Positions 27,816 to 37,453 of a stretch of DNA of 64,000 nt are shown here, one piece after another. Position numbers and translations under genes: made by a program. The notes beneath the pieces were generated by a model, which made no database searches, was not told where the DNA came from, and saw nothing but the letters and a program-made list of their open reading frames with translations. Every line of letters begins with the position of its first letter. The stretch's first letter is position 1. Source of the stretch: CAVTWH01 sp963850915. GTDB taxonomy: Bacteria > Actinomycetota > Actinomycetes > Mycobacteriales > Micromonosporaceae. The stretch is from contig CAWKND010000013.1 in NCBI GenBank assembly GCA_963850915.1, positions 1-64,000 on the forward strand, written 5' to 3'.

Positions 27816-30212
27816 TCAGGAGGCCCAGACCTGGAAGTCGGAGAGCTGCCCGGCGGGCCAGCCGGTGTTGCCGGTGAAGGTGAGCCGGACGTAGCGGCGC
27901 GCGGCCGCGGCGAAGGTCACCGTGACCGTGTTGCCACTGTTGGGATCGAAGGTGTACCCGGCGGCCGCGACGACTGTGCTGAACGTGGCGCCGTCGGTAC
28001 TGCCGGAGATGGCGATCGTCTGGGTACGGGTGGCCCAGGACGAGGACGGCGGGAGCTTGAGTACCACCCGGCTCACGCTCGTACCCGCCCCGAGGTCGAC
28101 CTGGATCCATTGTGGGAACGCGTTGTTGTTGCTCTCCCAGTAGGAGTTGACGTCCCCGTCCACCGCGTTGCCCGACGCGTACGTCTGCACGTGGCTGCTC
28201 TCGCTGGTCGGCTTGCCGGCCGCCAGGTTGGAGTTGGGCGGCGGAGTGGTACCCGCGGTGCCGTACACCTCGAGCTCGGAGACCTGTGCGGCCGGCCAGC
28301 CGTTGTTGGCGCTGATGTTCACCCGTAGGTACCGGGCGGTGGCCGTGGGTACCGTGATGGTCACCGAGTTGGAGCCGGCCGCGAAGGTGTACGTGGCCGA
28401 GCCGACCAGGGTGCTGAAGGTCGATCCGTCCGTGCTTCCGGTCAACGAGAGCGTCTGGTTCCGTGAGCCCCAGGAGGCAGGCAGCTTCAGTACCACGCGC
28501 TGCACGGTTGCGGCCGCGCCGAGGTCGACCTGCAACCACTGCGGGAATGCGTTGTTGGCGCTCTCCCAGTAGGTGTTCGGGTCGCCGTCGGTGGCGTTGC
28601 CCGGGACGAAGCTACCGTTGGTACTGCTGGCGGTGGCCGGCTTGTGCAGCGCCAGGTTGGTACCCGCGGCAGCCGGATCCGTAGTCACCGCAACGGTTCC
28701 GGACGAGCCGGAGTTGTTCCCGGCCGCGTCCCGTGCGGTGACCGCGAACGTGTACGCCGTGCTCGGCGTCAGCCCGGCCACCGTGAACGCGGTCGCGGTG
28801 GCGGTACCGACCTGGGTGAGTGTCGTGCCGTTCACCCGGAAGATGGTGTACCCGGTGACCCCGATGTTGTCGGTGGCAGCGTTCCACGCCAACGCGACCG
28901 TGGTGTCCGAGTGCCCGGTGGCGTGCAGGTTGGCCGGGATGCTCGGCGGTGTGCTGTCACCTCCGCCACTGACCACCGGCTGGGTGGGGCGGGTGGCGGT
29001 GAGCGCGAGCTGGCCCTTGAGCATCCGGCCGCCGTCGCCGGTCAGCCGCAGGTAGTAATCCGAAGAGCAGGCTGTCCCGTCCTCGTCCAGCGCGAGCATC
29101 CCGGAGTTGGTGGGCGTCCAGGCCTGCGACTCGGCGGTCTTGCAGATCTGGTTGCCCTCGTTGAACTCGTCGTACATGGAGATGTAGATGCCTTGTGCGC
29201 CAACGCGAACCATGTTGTAGAACTGCCGCCACATGAAGTCGCCGTGCGCGCGCTGCCGCCCGGTCACGTCGCCGGGGAGTACGCACGGCTGGTAGTCGAT
29301 GCCGTGCGCGTTGCAGTCGGCCTGATCCGGAGTCTGTACGTTGGTGTAGAAGTTGTCCACGTCGCCGACGTTGCCGATCCGGCCGACCATCCACGGCGAG
29401 ATCATGTTGAGCGCGTGGTAGACGTCCGAGAAGCCGGTACGCGAGTCGTTGATGCCCTGCCGCCAGTAGGTCGGTACGCCGCCGATGACGTAGCAGCCCT
29501 GTGACTTGAACCAGTTGACGACATCCAGGCAGGCGGCCGGGGTGAACGGGCGGGCGTCGTCGCTGAAGCCGAAGCCCCAGACGCACACCACCGGCTTGCC
29601 GTTCTGCCGGGCGTACGCGCTGGACGCGGTGTGCGCGCTCATCTTGTTCGTCCAGTCGGTCTTGATCTCCGACTGCATGTTGGTCCAGTTGGTGACGTCG
29701 TACATGATGTAGAACTTGCGCGCGTGGCTCTCGGCGGCGCTGCGTACCTTGGCGGCCATGGCATCCCGGGTCGCACCCTCGCCACCGTTGGGGTTGAAGC
29801 GCTGCAGCGCCGCGGTGTCGATGTTGTTCTGCTGCATCCAGAGGAACTGGGTGTCCACGGTCTGCTGGTCGTAGGAGGAGAACAGGGTGGCCGGCTGGCC
29901 GTTGCCGAAGTTGGCGTACGCGGTCTGGTAGGCGTGCGTGTACTCGCGCATGTCCGGCCAGGCGCGCAGGGTGCCGTTGTTGCTGGGCGACGGTGGCTGG
30001 CTCCAGTTGGAGCTCCAGTGCCACCAGCCGTTGATCGGGGCGCCGTCGCCGGTACAGGCGAACCAGCCCTGGTACCCGACGGTGATCTTGCCGACCACGT
30101 CGCCCGGGGCGCTGGCGGCGAGGGCGGGCAGGGTACGGGCGGCGACGGTGACCGCGGCGGCGCCGGCTCCGGCCGCGGCGGTCTTGATGAGCGCGCGACG
30201 AGTTACTGGCAT
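27816..30212 (-). CDS. secreted GH71/GH99-like glycoside hydrolase with FN3 and two discoidin domains
   Basis: A 798-residue exported protein. The N-terminus (TRRALIKTAAAGAGAAAV...LPALAAS) is a twin-arginine-like signal, suggesting Tat export. Residues about 35-410 form the catalytic-type domain (KITVGYQGWFACTGDG, NGWWHWS, MYDEFNEGNQI) typical of the GH71/99-like proteins of actinobacteria, probably acting on mannans or xylans. A fibronectin type III domain follows at about 425-510. Two F5/8 type C (discoidin) carbohydrate-binding domains each begin with the NLA..KP pattern and contain YWES.NNAFPQW. ATG 30212 follows GAGGAG. The next upstream gene is 371 bp away; the 5' region holds direct repeats and a hairpin. 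Confidence 0.85.
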   Translation of the reverse strand: MPVTRRALIKTAAAGAGAAAVTVAARTLPALAASAPGDVVGKITVGYQGWFACTGDGAPINGWWHWSSNWSQPPSPSNNGTLRAWPDMREYTHAYQTAYANFGNGQPATLFSSYDQQTVDTQFLWMQQNNIDTAALQRFNPNGGEGATRDAMAAKVRSAAESHARKFYIMYDVTNWTNMQSEIKTDWTNKMSAHTASSAYARQNGKPVVCVWGFGFSDDARPFTPAACLDVVNWFKSQGCYVIGGVPTYWRQGINDSRTGFSDVYHALNMISPWMVGRIGNVGDVDNFYTNVQTPDQADCNAHGIDYQPCVLPGDVTGRQRAHGDFMWRQFYNMVRVGAQGIYISMYDEFNEGNQICKTAESQAWTPTNSGMLALDEDGTACSSDYYLRLTGDGGRMLKGQLALTATRPTQPVVSGGGDSTPPSIPANLHATGHSDTTVALAWNAATDNIGVTGYTIFRVNGTTLTQVGTATATAFTVAGLTPSTAYTFAVTARDAAGNNSGSSGTVAVTTDPAAAGTNLALHKPATASSTNGSFVPGNATDGDPNTYWESANNAFPQWLQVDLGAAATVQRVVLKLPASWGSRNQTLSLTGSTDGSTFSTLVGSATYTFAAGSNSVTITVPTATARYLRVNISANNGWPAAQVSELEVYGTAGTTPPPNSNLAAGKPTSESSHVQTYASGNAVDGDVNSYWESNNNAFPQWIQVDLGAGTSVSRVVLKLPPSSSWATRTQTIAISGSTDGATFSTVVAAAGYTFDPNSGNTVTVTFAAAARRYVRLTFTGNTGWPAGQLSDFQVWAS

Positions 30213-30583
30213 GGTGCACTCCTCATGGGGTGTGGGAGTCGCGGGGTGTGGGAGTCGTGCTGTCAAAGGGGACCGATCGCGGTCAGCCGCGGTCACCGCT
30301 CGCGCGCCAGCGGACGACAGCGCGCGAACGGTCGACAAGGATCGATGGATGTACCCCGAACTCCTCCCTGGCGGCAGGGGCGTACCCCATCGAAGCCGCC
30401 CAGGGAGAGTTGGTGCTGGGTCGCGAGCGGAGCGACGTGTGAAGTCGTACCCCTGCCCGTCGGCGGACCGTGCGCCCATCCTGCCAGTGATGGACATCGA
30501 ATCGCAATATCGAGATTGGTTCACGCAAGAACTTGCCTACGGCCAGCAAGACCGCCCCAGCGGCGGGCCGGGTGACCGGCCCG
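30213..30583. other. 371-bp intergenic region with direct repeat and long hairpin
   Basis: A 15-base direct repeat (GGGGTGTGGGAGTCG) occurs at 30227-30241 and 30243-30257. A 17-arm imperfect hairpin spans 30359-30411 (AACTCCTCCCTGGCGGC against its complement with one bulge). On the minus strand this would fall in the leader of the GH99-like gene, and on either strand it could stop transcription. No gene was found. Confidence 0.55.
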
Positions 30584-32284
30584 TCAGGAGCGCAGCTCGG
30601 GGAAGTCCTCCTCGCGGTACTCGCCGTCGGCCCGCTCCTGGCCACGGTCGTTCTCCTGGCGGCGCAGCTCGACCCGGCGGATCTTGCCGGAGATGGTCTT
30701 CGGCAGCTCGGCGAACTCGATTCGGCGGATCCGCTTGTACGCCGCCAGCCGGTCCCGGCAGTGCCGCAGGATAGCCAGTGCTGTCGCCGCGTCGGCGGGG
30801 TAGCCGGCGGCCAGCAGCACGTAGGCCTTCGGCACGGCGAGCCGGATCGGGTCGGGCGCCGGTACCACCGCGGCCTCGGCGACGGCCGGGTGCTCGATCA
30901 GCACCGACTCCAACTCGAACGGCGAGATCCGGTAGTCGGCGGCCTTGAACACGTCGTCGGTACGCCCGACGTAGGTCAGGTAACCGTCGGCGTCCCGGGC
31001 GGCCACGTCACCCGTGTGGTAGACGCCGTCGCGCATCACCTCGGCGGTCAGCTCGTCGTCGTCGCGGTAGCCGACCATCAGCCCCGCCGGCCGGTCGGCG
31101 AGGTCCAGGCACAGCTCGCCCTCATCGGCCTGCAGCGCGGTGACCGGGTCGACCAGCACGACCGAGTAGCCGGGCAGCGGCCGACCCATCGACCCCTCCT
31201 TCAGCGGCTGGCCGGGCGGGTTGCCCACCTGCGCCGTGGTCTCGGTCTGCCCGTACCCGTCCCGAACCGTTATCCCCCAAGCGTTGCGTACCTGCTCGAT
31301 GACCTCGGGGTTGAGTGGCTCACCGGCGCCCACGCACTCGCGGAACGGTACCTGCCAGGCGCCCAGGTCGGCCTGGATGAGCATCCGCCACACGGTCGGC
31401 GGGGCACAGAACGTGGTGGCGCCACAGGCAACCGCCGCGTCGAGCAGCGGGCCGGCGGCGAACCGGGACTGGTTGACCACCAGTACCGTGGCGGCCGCGT
31501 TCCACGGGGCGAACAGGCTGCTCCAGGCGTGCTTGGCCCAGCCCGGCGAGGAGATGTTCAGGTGGATGTCGCCGGGGCGCAGGCCGATCCAGTACATCGT
31601 GGAGAGCGAGCCGACGGGGTACGAGGAGTGGGTGTGCTCGACGAGCTTGGCTTTGGCGGTGGTACCCGAGGTGAAGTAGAGCAGCATCGGGTCATCGGCC
31701 GCCGTCGGGCCGTCTTCACTGGAGTCGAAGATCGAGGTGTACCCGTCGGCATAGCGCAGCCAGCCGTCCACCGGCTCGCCCACCGCGATCCGGGTGTACC
31801 CGCCGTGCACCTCGGCGAACTTGGGCGCGTCGACGTCCCGGGCGATCACATGCGACACCTCGCCCCGGTCCACCCGGTCGCGCAGATCCGCCGTACTGAG
31901 CAGCGTGGAGGCCGGGATGACGACGGCGCCCAACTTCCAGACGGCCAGGATCGCCTCCCACAGCTCCAGCTGGTTGCCGAGCATCAGCAGTACCCGTTCG
32001 CCCCGCCCGACCCCCTCCGAGCGCAGCCAGCCGGCGAGTTGGGACGACTGGGCCGACAGGTCGGCGAAGCTGACCTGCTCGTCGCTGCCGTCCTCCTCAT
32101 GGATCCACAGCGCCGTGGCGTCCGGATATTCGACGGCAAGTACCCCGTCGAACCAGTCCCGCGCCCAGTTGAACGTGGTCAGCCGGGGCCAGGCGAAGTC
32201 CCGGTAGGCGGTGGGGTAGTCCTCGCGCTGGGCGAGCAGCAGGTCCCGAGCGGCCCGGAAGGCGGCGACGTCAGCGTCGATCAC
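30584..32284 (-). CDS. AMP-binding acyl-CoA synthetase (ANL superfamily)
   Basis: Activates a carboxylic acid as an acyl-adenylate and loads it onto CoA. About 566 residues. The P-loop-like motif LLYFTSGTTAKAKLVEHTH, YGQTET, LDLADRPAGLMVGYRDD, the hinge Asp in YHTGDVAARDADGYLTYVGRTDDVFK and the C-terminal catalytic Lys in LPKTISGKIRRVELR are all present. The pattern is that of medium-chain or propionyl/acetyl-type synthetases with an N-terminal FNWARDWFD segment. GTG 32284 has GGGTGAGG upstream; an earlier start at 32320 adds 12 residues of doubtful value. The RNB gene lies 88 bp upstream on the same strand. Confidence 0.9.
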   Translation of the reverse strand: MIDADVAAFRAARDLLLAQREDYPTAYRDFAWPRLTTFNWARDWFDGVLAVEYPDATALWIHEEDGSDEQVSFADLSAQSSQLAGWLRSEGVGRGERVLLMLGNQLELWEAILAVWKLGAVVIPASTLLSTADLRDRVDRGEVSHVIARDVDAPKFAEVHGGYTRIAVGEPVDGWLRYADGYTSIFDSSEDGPTAADDPMLLYFTSGTTAKAKLVEHTHSSYPVGSLSTMYWIGLRPGDIHLNISSPGWAKHAWSSLFAPWNAAATVLVVNQSRFAAGPLLDAAVACGATTFCAPPTVWRMLIQADLGAWQVPFRECVGAGEPLNPEVIEQVRNAWGITVRDGYGQTETTAQVGNPPGQPLKEGSMGRPLPGYSVVLVDPVTALQADEGELCLDLADRPAGLMVGYRDDDELTAEVMRDGVYHTGDVAARDADGYLTYVGRTDDVFKAADYRISPFELESVLIEHPAVAEAAVVPAPDPIRLAVPKAYVLLAAGYPADAATALAILRHCRDRLAAYKRIRRIEFAELPKTISGKIRRVELRRQENDRGQERADGEYREEDFPELRS

Positions 32285-32371
32285 GCTACCCAGCCTCACC
32301 CCTGCCGCCGTGTCGCACAAGGGAAACGGCCGACAAGGCCACCTGGGAACAGCCGCTGGCCCGATGACTGC

Positions 32372-33797
32372 TCACCCCTTGGTGAAGTGCACCTGCCGGG
32401 TGGCCGGGTCGGCGACGGTGAGGGTGACCGGGATGCGGGTACCCACCTGGAAGCTGTCGCCGTCGCACTTGGCCCGTACCGCCGGATCGTCGAGCGCCAC
32501 CACCGCGCGCGGCGGCTTGCCCCCGTGGCCCTGGGTCGATGTCCACGACGGCGGCCTCGAAGCGCTCGCCGACGCGGTGCTGGAGCAGCACGGCCTCGGT
32601 GAGGTCGATGGCGCCGCGGTTGGCGGCGCCGGCCTTCTGGTCGGTCGAGGCCATCACCGCGGGCAGCTTCGGCAGCGAAGACCGGGCCCAACCCGGGATC
32701 TCGGTACCGGCGAACAAGGCCAGACAAACCTCTGTCGCGTACCGGTCGGCAAGTCGCCGCAGCGGTGCGGTCACGTGGGCGTACGGCGCGGCCACCGCCG
32801 CCTGCTCGATCAGCTCGGGCAGCTCCCCGTCGAACGCGGTGTACCCGGCGCCGCGCATCAACTCGGCAGCCTGGTCGAGGAAGGCGGCACCGCGTGGGTC
32901 GCCCGGATCCACCGAGGCGATCACCCGACCCGGGCTCGCCGCCGCCGGCCAGTCGATGCCCAGCGAGCCGGCCGCCGCGCGCAGCTTGTCGAACGCGCCC
33001 TGCGGAGCCGGCGGCATCGTACGCAGCAGCCCCACCTTCCCGGTCACCATCAACTGCGCGGCTGCCTGCCCGGTGAGCAGCGAGATCTGCGCGTTGAAGT
33101 TCTCCACCGGCGCGGGCGCCACCAGGCGCAGCTGCCAGCCACCGTCGGCTGAGCGCTCGACCTCCTGCGCCGGGATCGGCAGGTTGATCGCGCCGCGCTC
33201 CAGGCCACGCTCGATGAGCAGCGCACCGATCTCGGGCAGCAGCGCGATCGGGTCGGCGATGCTGCCGCTGGCCACGTCACCCTGTACGCCGGGGTAGTTG
33301 AGCTGTGCCCGGCTGCGTACCGTCGCCCGCTCCACCCGTACCGCCACGGTCGCACCGGCGGAGTCGAGGTCGATGGTCCACACCACGGCCATCCGGGACT
33401 GGTCGGGCAGCAGGCTCGCGGCACCCTCGGAGAGCACGGTCGGGTGCAGCGGTACCTTGCCGTCCGGCAGGTACACCGTCTGGCCACGGTGCCACGTCTC
33501 GGCCCACAGCGCGCCGTCCGGGCGTACGAACGCCGACACGTCAGCGATCGCGTAGTACACCCGGTAGCCGCCACCGGGCCGCCGCTCCAGCGCCATGGCC
33601 TGGTCGAGGTCCTTGGACGTGGGCGGGTCGATGGTGACGAACGGCAGGTCGGTGTGGTCGACCGGCGCCGTCACCGGCTGGGCAGCCGCCTGCTCGGCCT
33701 CGGCCTGCGCGTCGGCCGGGAAGCTGTCCGGCAGGTCCAGCTCCTTGCGCAGGGCGCTGAAGTCGATCTGGTCGGCGAGTACGCGTCTGATGGGCAC
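32372..33797 (-). CDS. RNB-domain (RNase II family) ribonuclease, frameshifted near the 3' end
   Basis: A 3'-5' exoribonuclease of the RNB type found in actinobacteria. The active-site segment TIDPPTSKDLDQAMALER has the clustered Asp residues that bind Mg, and AYAHVTAPLRRLADRYATEV is the other family signature. The frame holds to DID near 32540, then changes. Removing one base in the C/G-rich stretch 32519-32537 restores a tail that includes DPAVRAKCDGDSFQVGTRIP and ends at the TGA at 32372, for 474 residues, the usual family length. Uncorrected, the frame runs on to 32286 in nonsense. GTG/ATG context at 33797 is clean. Confidence 0.88.
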
Positions 33798-33914
33798 GCG
33801 TCAGTCATACCAGTCGACAGCCCGGTTCGCCGTCGGCCGCCCGACTCAACGCTCTTCCCGTAGGCCGGCCGGCCGCGTCCACGGAACTCCAGCGCGAGCC
33901 GGCCGGCCTCGGGG

Positions 33915-35542
33915 TCAGGCTGTTGGTCCGGCCGCCTTCCGAGCTGGTGCCCGGCGAGCGGGGGCGGTCTTCTTGGCGGCTGTTGTCCGTCCGGTCGACT
34001 TGCGAGCCGCCGTCGTCTTCTTGACCGCCCGGGTCGTGGTTGCCCGGGTACTCGACTTCCGCGCGGTCGCCTTGCTCGCCGGCCCGGTCTTCCTGGCCGT
34101 CGTCTTCTTGGCAGCGGCCGACCTGCTGGTCGCCTTCCGCGCCGGGCTGGCCTTCGCCGCCGTACGCGCGGTGACGGTCCGGCGCGTGGTGGCTGTCGCG
34201 GCCGCCGTCGTCTTGGCTGCCGTCCGCTTCGCGGCTGGCGCCTTCTTGGCCGGTACCCGCTTGGCGGTGGTCTTCCTGGCCGTCGTGGTCTTCCTGGCCG
34301 CCGTGGTCTTCTTGGCCGCCGTGGTCTTCTTGGCAGTAGTCGACTGGGCGGCGGTCGACTTGGCCGCAGTCGTCTTCCTCGCGGTGGTCGTCCGCTTGGC
34401 GGCGGTCTTCTTCGCCGCCGGACGGCTGGCGGCGGCCTTACGGGCCGGGGCGGTTTTCTTGGCCGCCGTGGTCCTGGCCGCCGTGGTCCTGGCCGTCGTC
34501 GTCCGCCGGGTGGTCGCGCTGGCCGCGGCCGTCTTCTTGGCCGGTGCCGTCTTCCGAGCTGCCGTGGTCTTCTTGGCCGCCGTGGTCCTCTTGGCCGCGG
34601 TCGTCTTCTTTGCCGCTGTGGTCTTGGCGGCCGTCGTCCTCGCCGCGGTCGACTTGGCGGCCGCGGTCTTCCGAGCCGCTGTCGCCGGCCGGGTCGTAGT
34701 CGTCGTCCGGGCCGCAGTCGTCCTGCGCGCCGTGCTGGTCGTCCGGGCCGCTGCCGTCCGCTTCGCGGCTGGGGCCCGCTTGGCGGCCGTGGTCGACGTG
34801 GCAGCCGTGGTCTTCTTGGCCGCTGTCGTCTTCTTTGCGGCGGCGCTCTTGCGCGCGCCGGTCGACCGGGTGGTCGTCGGCCGGGTTGCCGACGCGGTAG
34901 CCGTCCGCTTCGTGGCCGGCGCCCGCTTGGCGGCCGTGGTCTTCTTGGCAGCCGTGGTCTTCTTGGCAGCCGTGGTCTTCCTCGCGGCCGTGGTCTTCTT
35001 GGCGGCTGTGGTCTTCTTCGCCGCAGTCGACTTGGCGGCCGTCGTCTTCTTCGCAGCCGTCGTCTTCTTCGCAGCCGTCGTCTTCTTGGCGGCAGTCGAC
35101 TTGGCGGCAGTCGACTTCACCGCCGCGGTCGACTTGGCGGCTGTGGTCTTCTTCGCCGCAGTCGACTTGGCCGGAGTCGTCTTGGCGGCGGTCGACCGGG
35201 CGGCCGTCTTGACCGCCGTGGCTCTTCTTCGGCGGGGCTGGCCTTCTTGGTGACGGTGGCCTTCTTGACCGCCGTTACCTTCGCCGGGCTGGTCTTCTTG
35301 ACCGCCGTCGCCTTGACCGGGCTCGCCTTCTTGACCGCGGTCGCCTTGGCTGGGCTCGCCTTCTTCACCGGGGTCGCCTTCTTCACGGCGGTTGCCCGTA
35401 CGGTCGTGGTACGCGTGGTCGCCGCCGGGCTGACCCGCTTGACAGTTGTGGACTTGCGGGCGGTACCAGCGGCAGCCACCGTGCTACGTCCGGTCGCGCG
35501 GGTGGCGGCCGGCCTGGTCGTGGCCTTTGTCGCTACGGCCAT
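33915..35542 (-). CDS. Lys/Ala/Thr-rich histone H1-like repeat protein, frameshifted
   Basis: A protein of about 541 residues made almost entirely of short repeats such as KKTTAAKKTTAA, AAKRTPA and ARKTTA, strongly basic, resembling the C-terminal tails of histone H1 and of HupB-type nucleoid proteins. It probably binds DNA without sequence preference and compacts the nucleoid; there is no globular domain. ATG 35542 follows GAGGAGGG. The frame from the start runs to about 35235 (KKASPAEEE) and then turns into Arg/Pro nonsense ending at 35117. The neighbouring frame carries the repeat composition upstream past its GTG at 35120 to about 35222. An indel at about 35215-35235 (net one base short or two long) explains this. 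Confidence 0.8.
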
Positions 35543-35605
35543 GTTGTCCCTCCTCACGGGAACCGGAGTAGGCGAGACGTCGAGGCCGGGCACTCACCCG
35601 GCGCG

Positions 35606-35809
35606 TCACGGCGCCTCACCGCTCCAGCGGGCGTCTTCCGCGTCCCAAGCCTTGTTGCGCTCGGCGACCTTCTCCAACGCGTGCTCGGCCTCGGTGGCCG
35701 TCGGGTACGGGCCGAGGCGGTACTTCTCGGCGCACACGTTGTCGTCGGTCTCGACGCGGTTGTGCCGCAGGCACCAGTAGTACCTGCCGCTCTGCCCGCT
35801 GGTGCTCAT
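35606..35809 (-). CDS. small conserved actinobacterial protein
   Basis: A 67-residue soluble protein. The pattern GRYYWCLRHNRVE..D.VC....RLGPYPTATEAEHALEKVAERN..WD.ED..W is one I recognise as a recurring small actinobacterial protein, with two Cys that could bind a metal and a SPOR-like sequence (LGPYPTATEAEHAL). Function unknown. ATG 35809 was preferred to the far upstream start at 35929, which reads through the intergenic region. It lies 63 bp upstream of the histone-like gene, same strand. Confidence 0.75.
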   Translation of the reverse strand: MSTSGQSGRYYWCLRHNRVETDDNVCAEKYRLGPYPTATEAEHALEKVAERNKAWDAEDARWSGEAP

Positions 35810-35976
35810 GCCATCACTGTGCACCGCAAACCTCCCAAGCGTTGCCGTTTCACGCGAAAAGCCGGTAAGGCTTCCACAGTAGACGTATTCGCTTGGTAGT
35901 GCAGTGCAGGGCACTTGCTGTTGGTACACAAGGGAATCAGCCTGTCGAAGGACGAAAACGGCGATCTGGCGGCGTT

Positions 35977-37335
35977 TCAGAAATTGTTGGTACGGGCCAC
36001 GATCGGTGGGTACTCATAGGAGCCGTCGAGCACCGCGGTACCTGGTTGGTAGACCCGCAGCAGCGGACGGAACTGCGCCTGCGGCGTGGGCAGCCAGTTC
36101 GCCAGCTCGTCCGGATCGTCCGGCGGCTCGTGCTGCAGGACCAGCGTCAGCGAGCCGTCCGGCGCGTAGTGCAGGCCGGGTGTACGGTCGCCGATCGAGT
36201 ACCGGTCGATCGGGTTCGCGACGAGGTAGAAGTCGGGCAGGTCGTACATGGTGAGCGACCAGAACGCTTCGCACGGCGGCGGCTGCGCGAACCGGAGGGT
36301 GTAGGAGTGCTGCCCGGACAGCGCCTGCCCGTCCGCGTCCACGAAGGCAGCCGAGTACGCCGCCTCGTACCCGTGGTTGCCCCACAGCCCCTGCCGCGCG
36401 GCGAATGCCCGCAGCGGGTACGCCTGCGACCGGTGTGCCGTCTTCCACTGTGGATCCGGGTCGGTACCCAGCTCCAGGTGGTCGGTGTTGTAGTCGAACA
36501 GGTGCAGGTTCACCAGCCAGCCGTTGACGGTGGTACCGCCGCCGGCCCGGGCCAGCTCGTCGACGCGCGCCCTACCGGTCTTGATGCCCTGGGTCAGGTC
36601 GTGCCGCAGCGCGGGATCGACGTCCAGGTACGGCACGTCGTCCTCCAGCCCGAGCGGCGCGAAGCGCTCCTGGTACTCCTGATCCCACTGGGACGGCGGG
36701 AAGGCCGCCTGCCACAGTCGCAGCTTCTCGAAGAACAGCAGCTCCTCGGGTACCCGCTCGTCCGGGTGCGGGATGCCGTGCAGCGGCGCGTCGGGGTGCA
36801 CCGGGGTCAACAGGAGTTCCCGTTGCAGCGCGGCGACCCGGGGCAGGTCGTCCGGCCCGTCGCAGGCGAACCGGCCGACGATGGTGGCGACCATGGTCGG
36901 TACCACGATGGTGTTGGGTTCATCCGCGACACCCGACGGCGCGGCGCCACCCGACAGCGCACTGCCCGGCGGCAGCAGCAGGTAGTCGCCGCCGGCCGTA
37001 CCCGTCGCCCGCCGGCCGAGGTAGGCGAAGTTGTTGGTCCACGCGTCCACGAACTGGAGTACGTGGTAACGCCCGCCGGTGTCCGGCAGGTGCAGGCGCA
37101 GCGGGCCACCGGAGAGGTCGAGCTGCGCGATCGAGTAGACGGTGTCGTTGTTCACCGACACGAACTGGTCCGCCGGGCCGGCCAACGAACCCGCGTGCGC
37201 GAACTCGTTGAACGGCGCGGCGGCCAGCGTCCCCAGGCCCCGGTGCACCAGAGCGTTCACCGAATCCAGGTCGGCGACCAGCGGGTACCCGTAGAGATAG
37301 GCCTCTGCGGCCAACTCCACGCGCTCGTCCGACAT
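35977..37335 (-). CDS. DUF1254/DUF1214 domain protein
   Basis: A 452-residue protein with the two-domain DUF1254 (N-terminal, AAEAYLYGYPLVADL ... VSVNNDTVYSIAQLDLSGGPL) and DUF1214 (C-terminal, QHSYTLRFAQPPPCEAFWSLTMYDLPDFYLV) arrangement. There is no signal peptide, unlike many homologues. Family function is not settled; most members are periplasmic or cytoplasmic proteins of unknown activity. ATG 37335 with a GGGGGG tract upstream; the ORF continues far upstream in frame but that part is antisense to the methyltransferase gene. The ends are clean and both neighbours point away. Confidence 0.87.
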   Translation of the reverse strand: MSDERVELAAEAYLYGYPLVADLDSVNALVHRGLGTLAAAPFNEFAHAGSLAGPADQFVSVNNDTVYSIAQLDLSGGPLRLHLPDTGGRYHVLQFVDAWTNNFAYLGRRATGTAGGDYLLLPPGSALSGGAAPSGVADEPNTIVVPTMVATIVGRFACDGPDDLPRVAALQRELLLTPVHPDAPLHGIPHPDERVPEELLFFEKLRLWQAAFPPSQWDQEYQERFAPLGLEDDVPYLDVDPALRHDLTQGIKTGRARVDELARAGGGTTVNGWLVNLHLFDYNTDHLELGTDPDPQWKTAHRSQAYPLRAFAARQGLWGNHGYEAAYSAAFVDADGQALSGQHSYTLRFAQPPPCEAFWSLTMYDLPDFYLVANPIDRYSIGDRTPGLHYAPDGSLTLVLQHEPPDDPDELANWLPTPQAQFRPLLRVYQPGTAVLDGSYEYPPIVARTNNF

Positions 37336-37453
37336 CGCCAACCCCCCGGTCCGGCTCCTACCGGCCCATTCTGTGCGAAAAACCGAGAGATCGTCGCGTT
37401 TTCGTCTCTCCCGCTTCGTATCCGCCGCCGCGCGACGACTACGGTGACCGGCG

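Noticed and set aside
33595..35253. A 552-residue plus-strand frame of repeated hydrophobic Val/Phe/Ala units resembling a membrane protein
   Set aside because: It is the mirror of the Lys/Ala/Thr-rich histone-like gene on the minus strand; codon bias and ribosome-binding site support only the minus strand.
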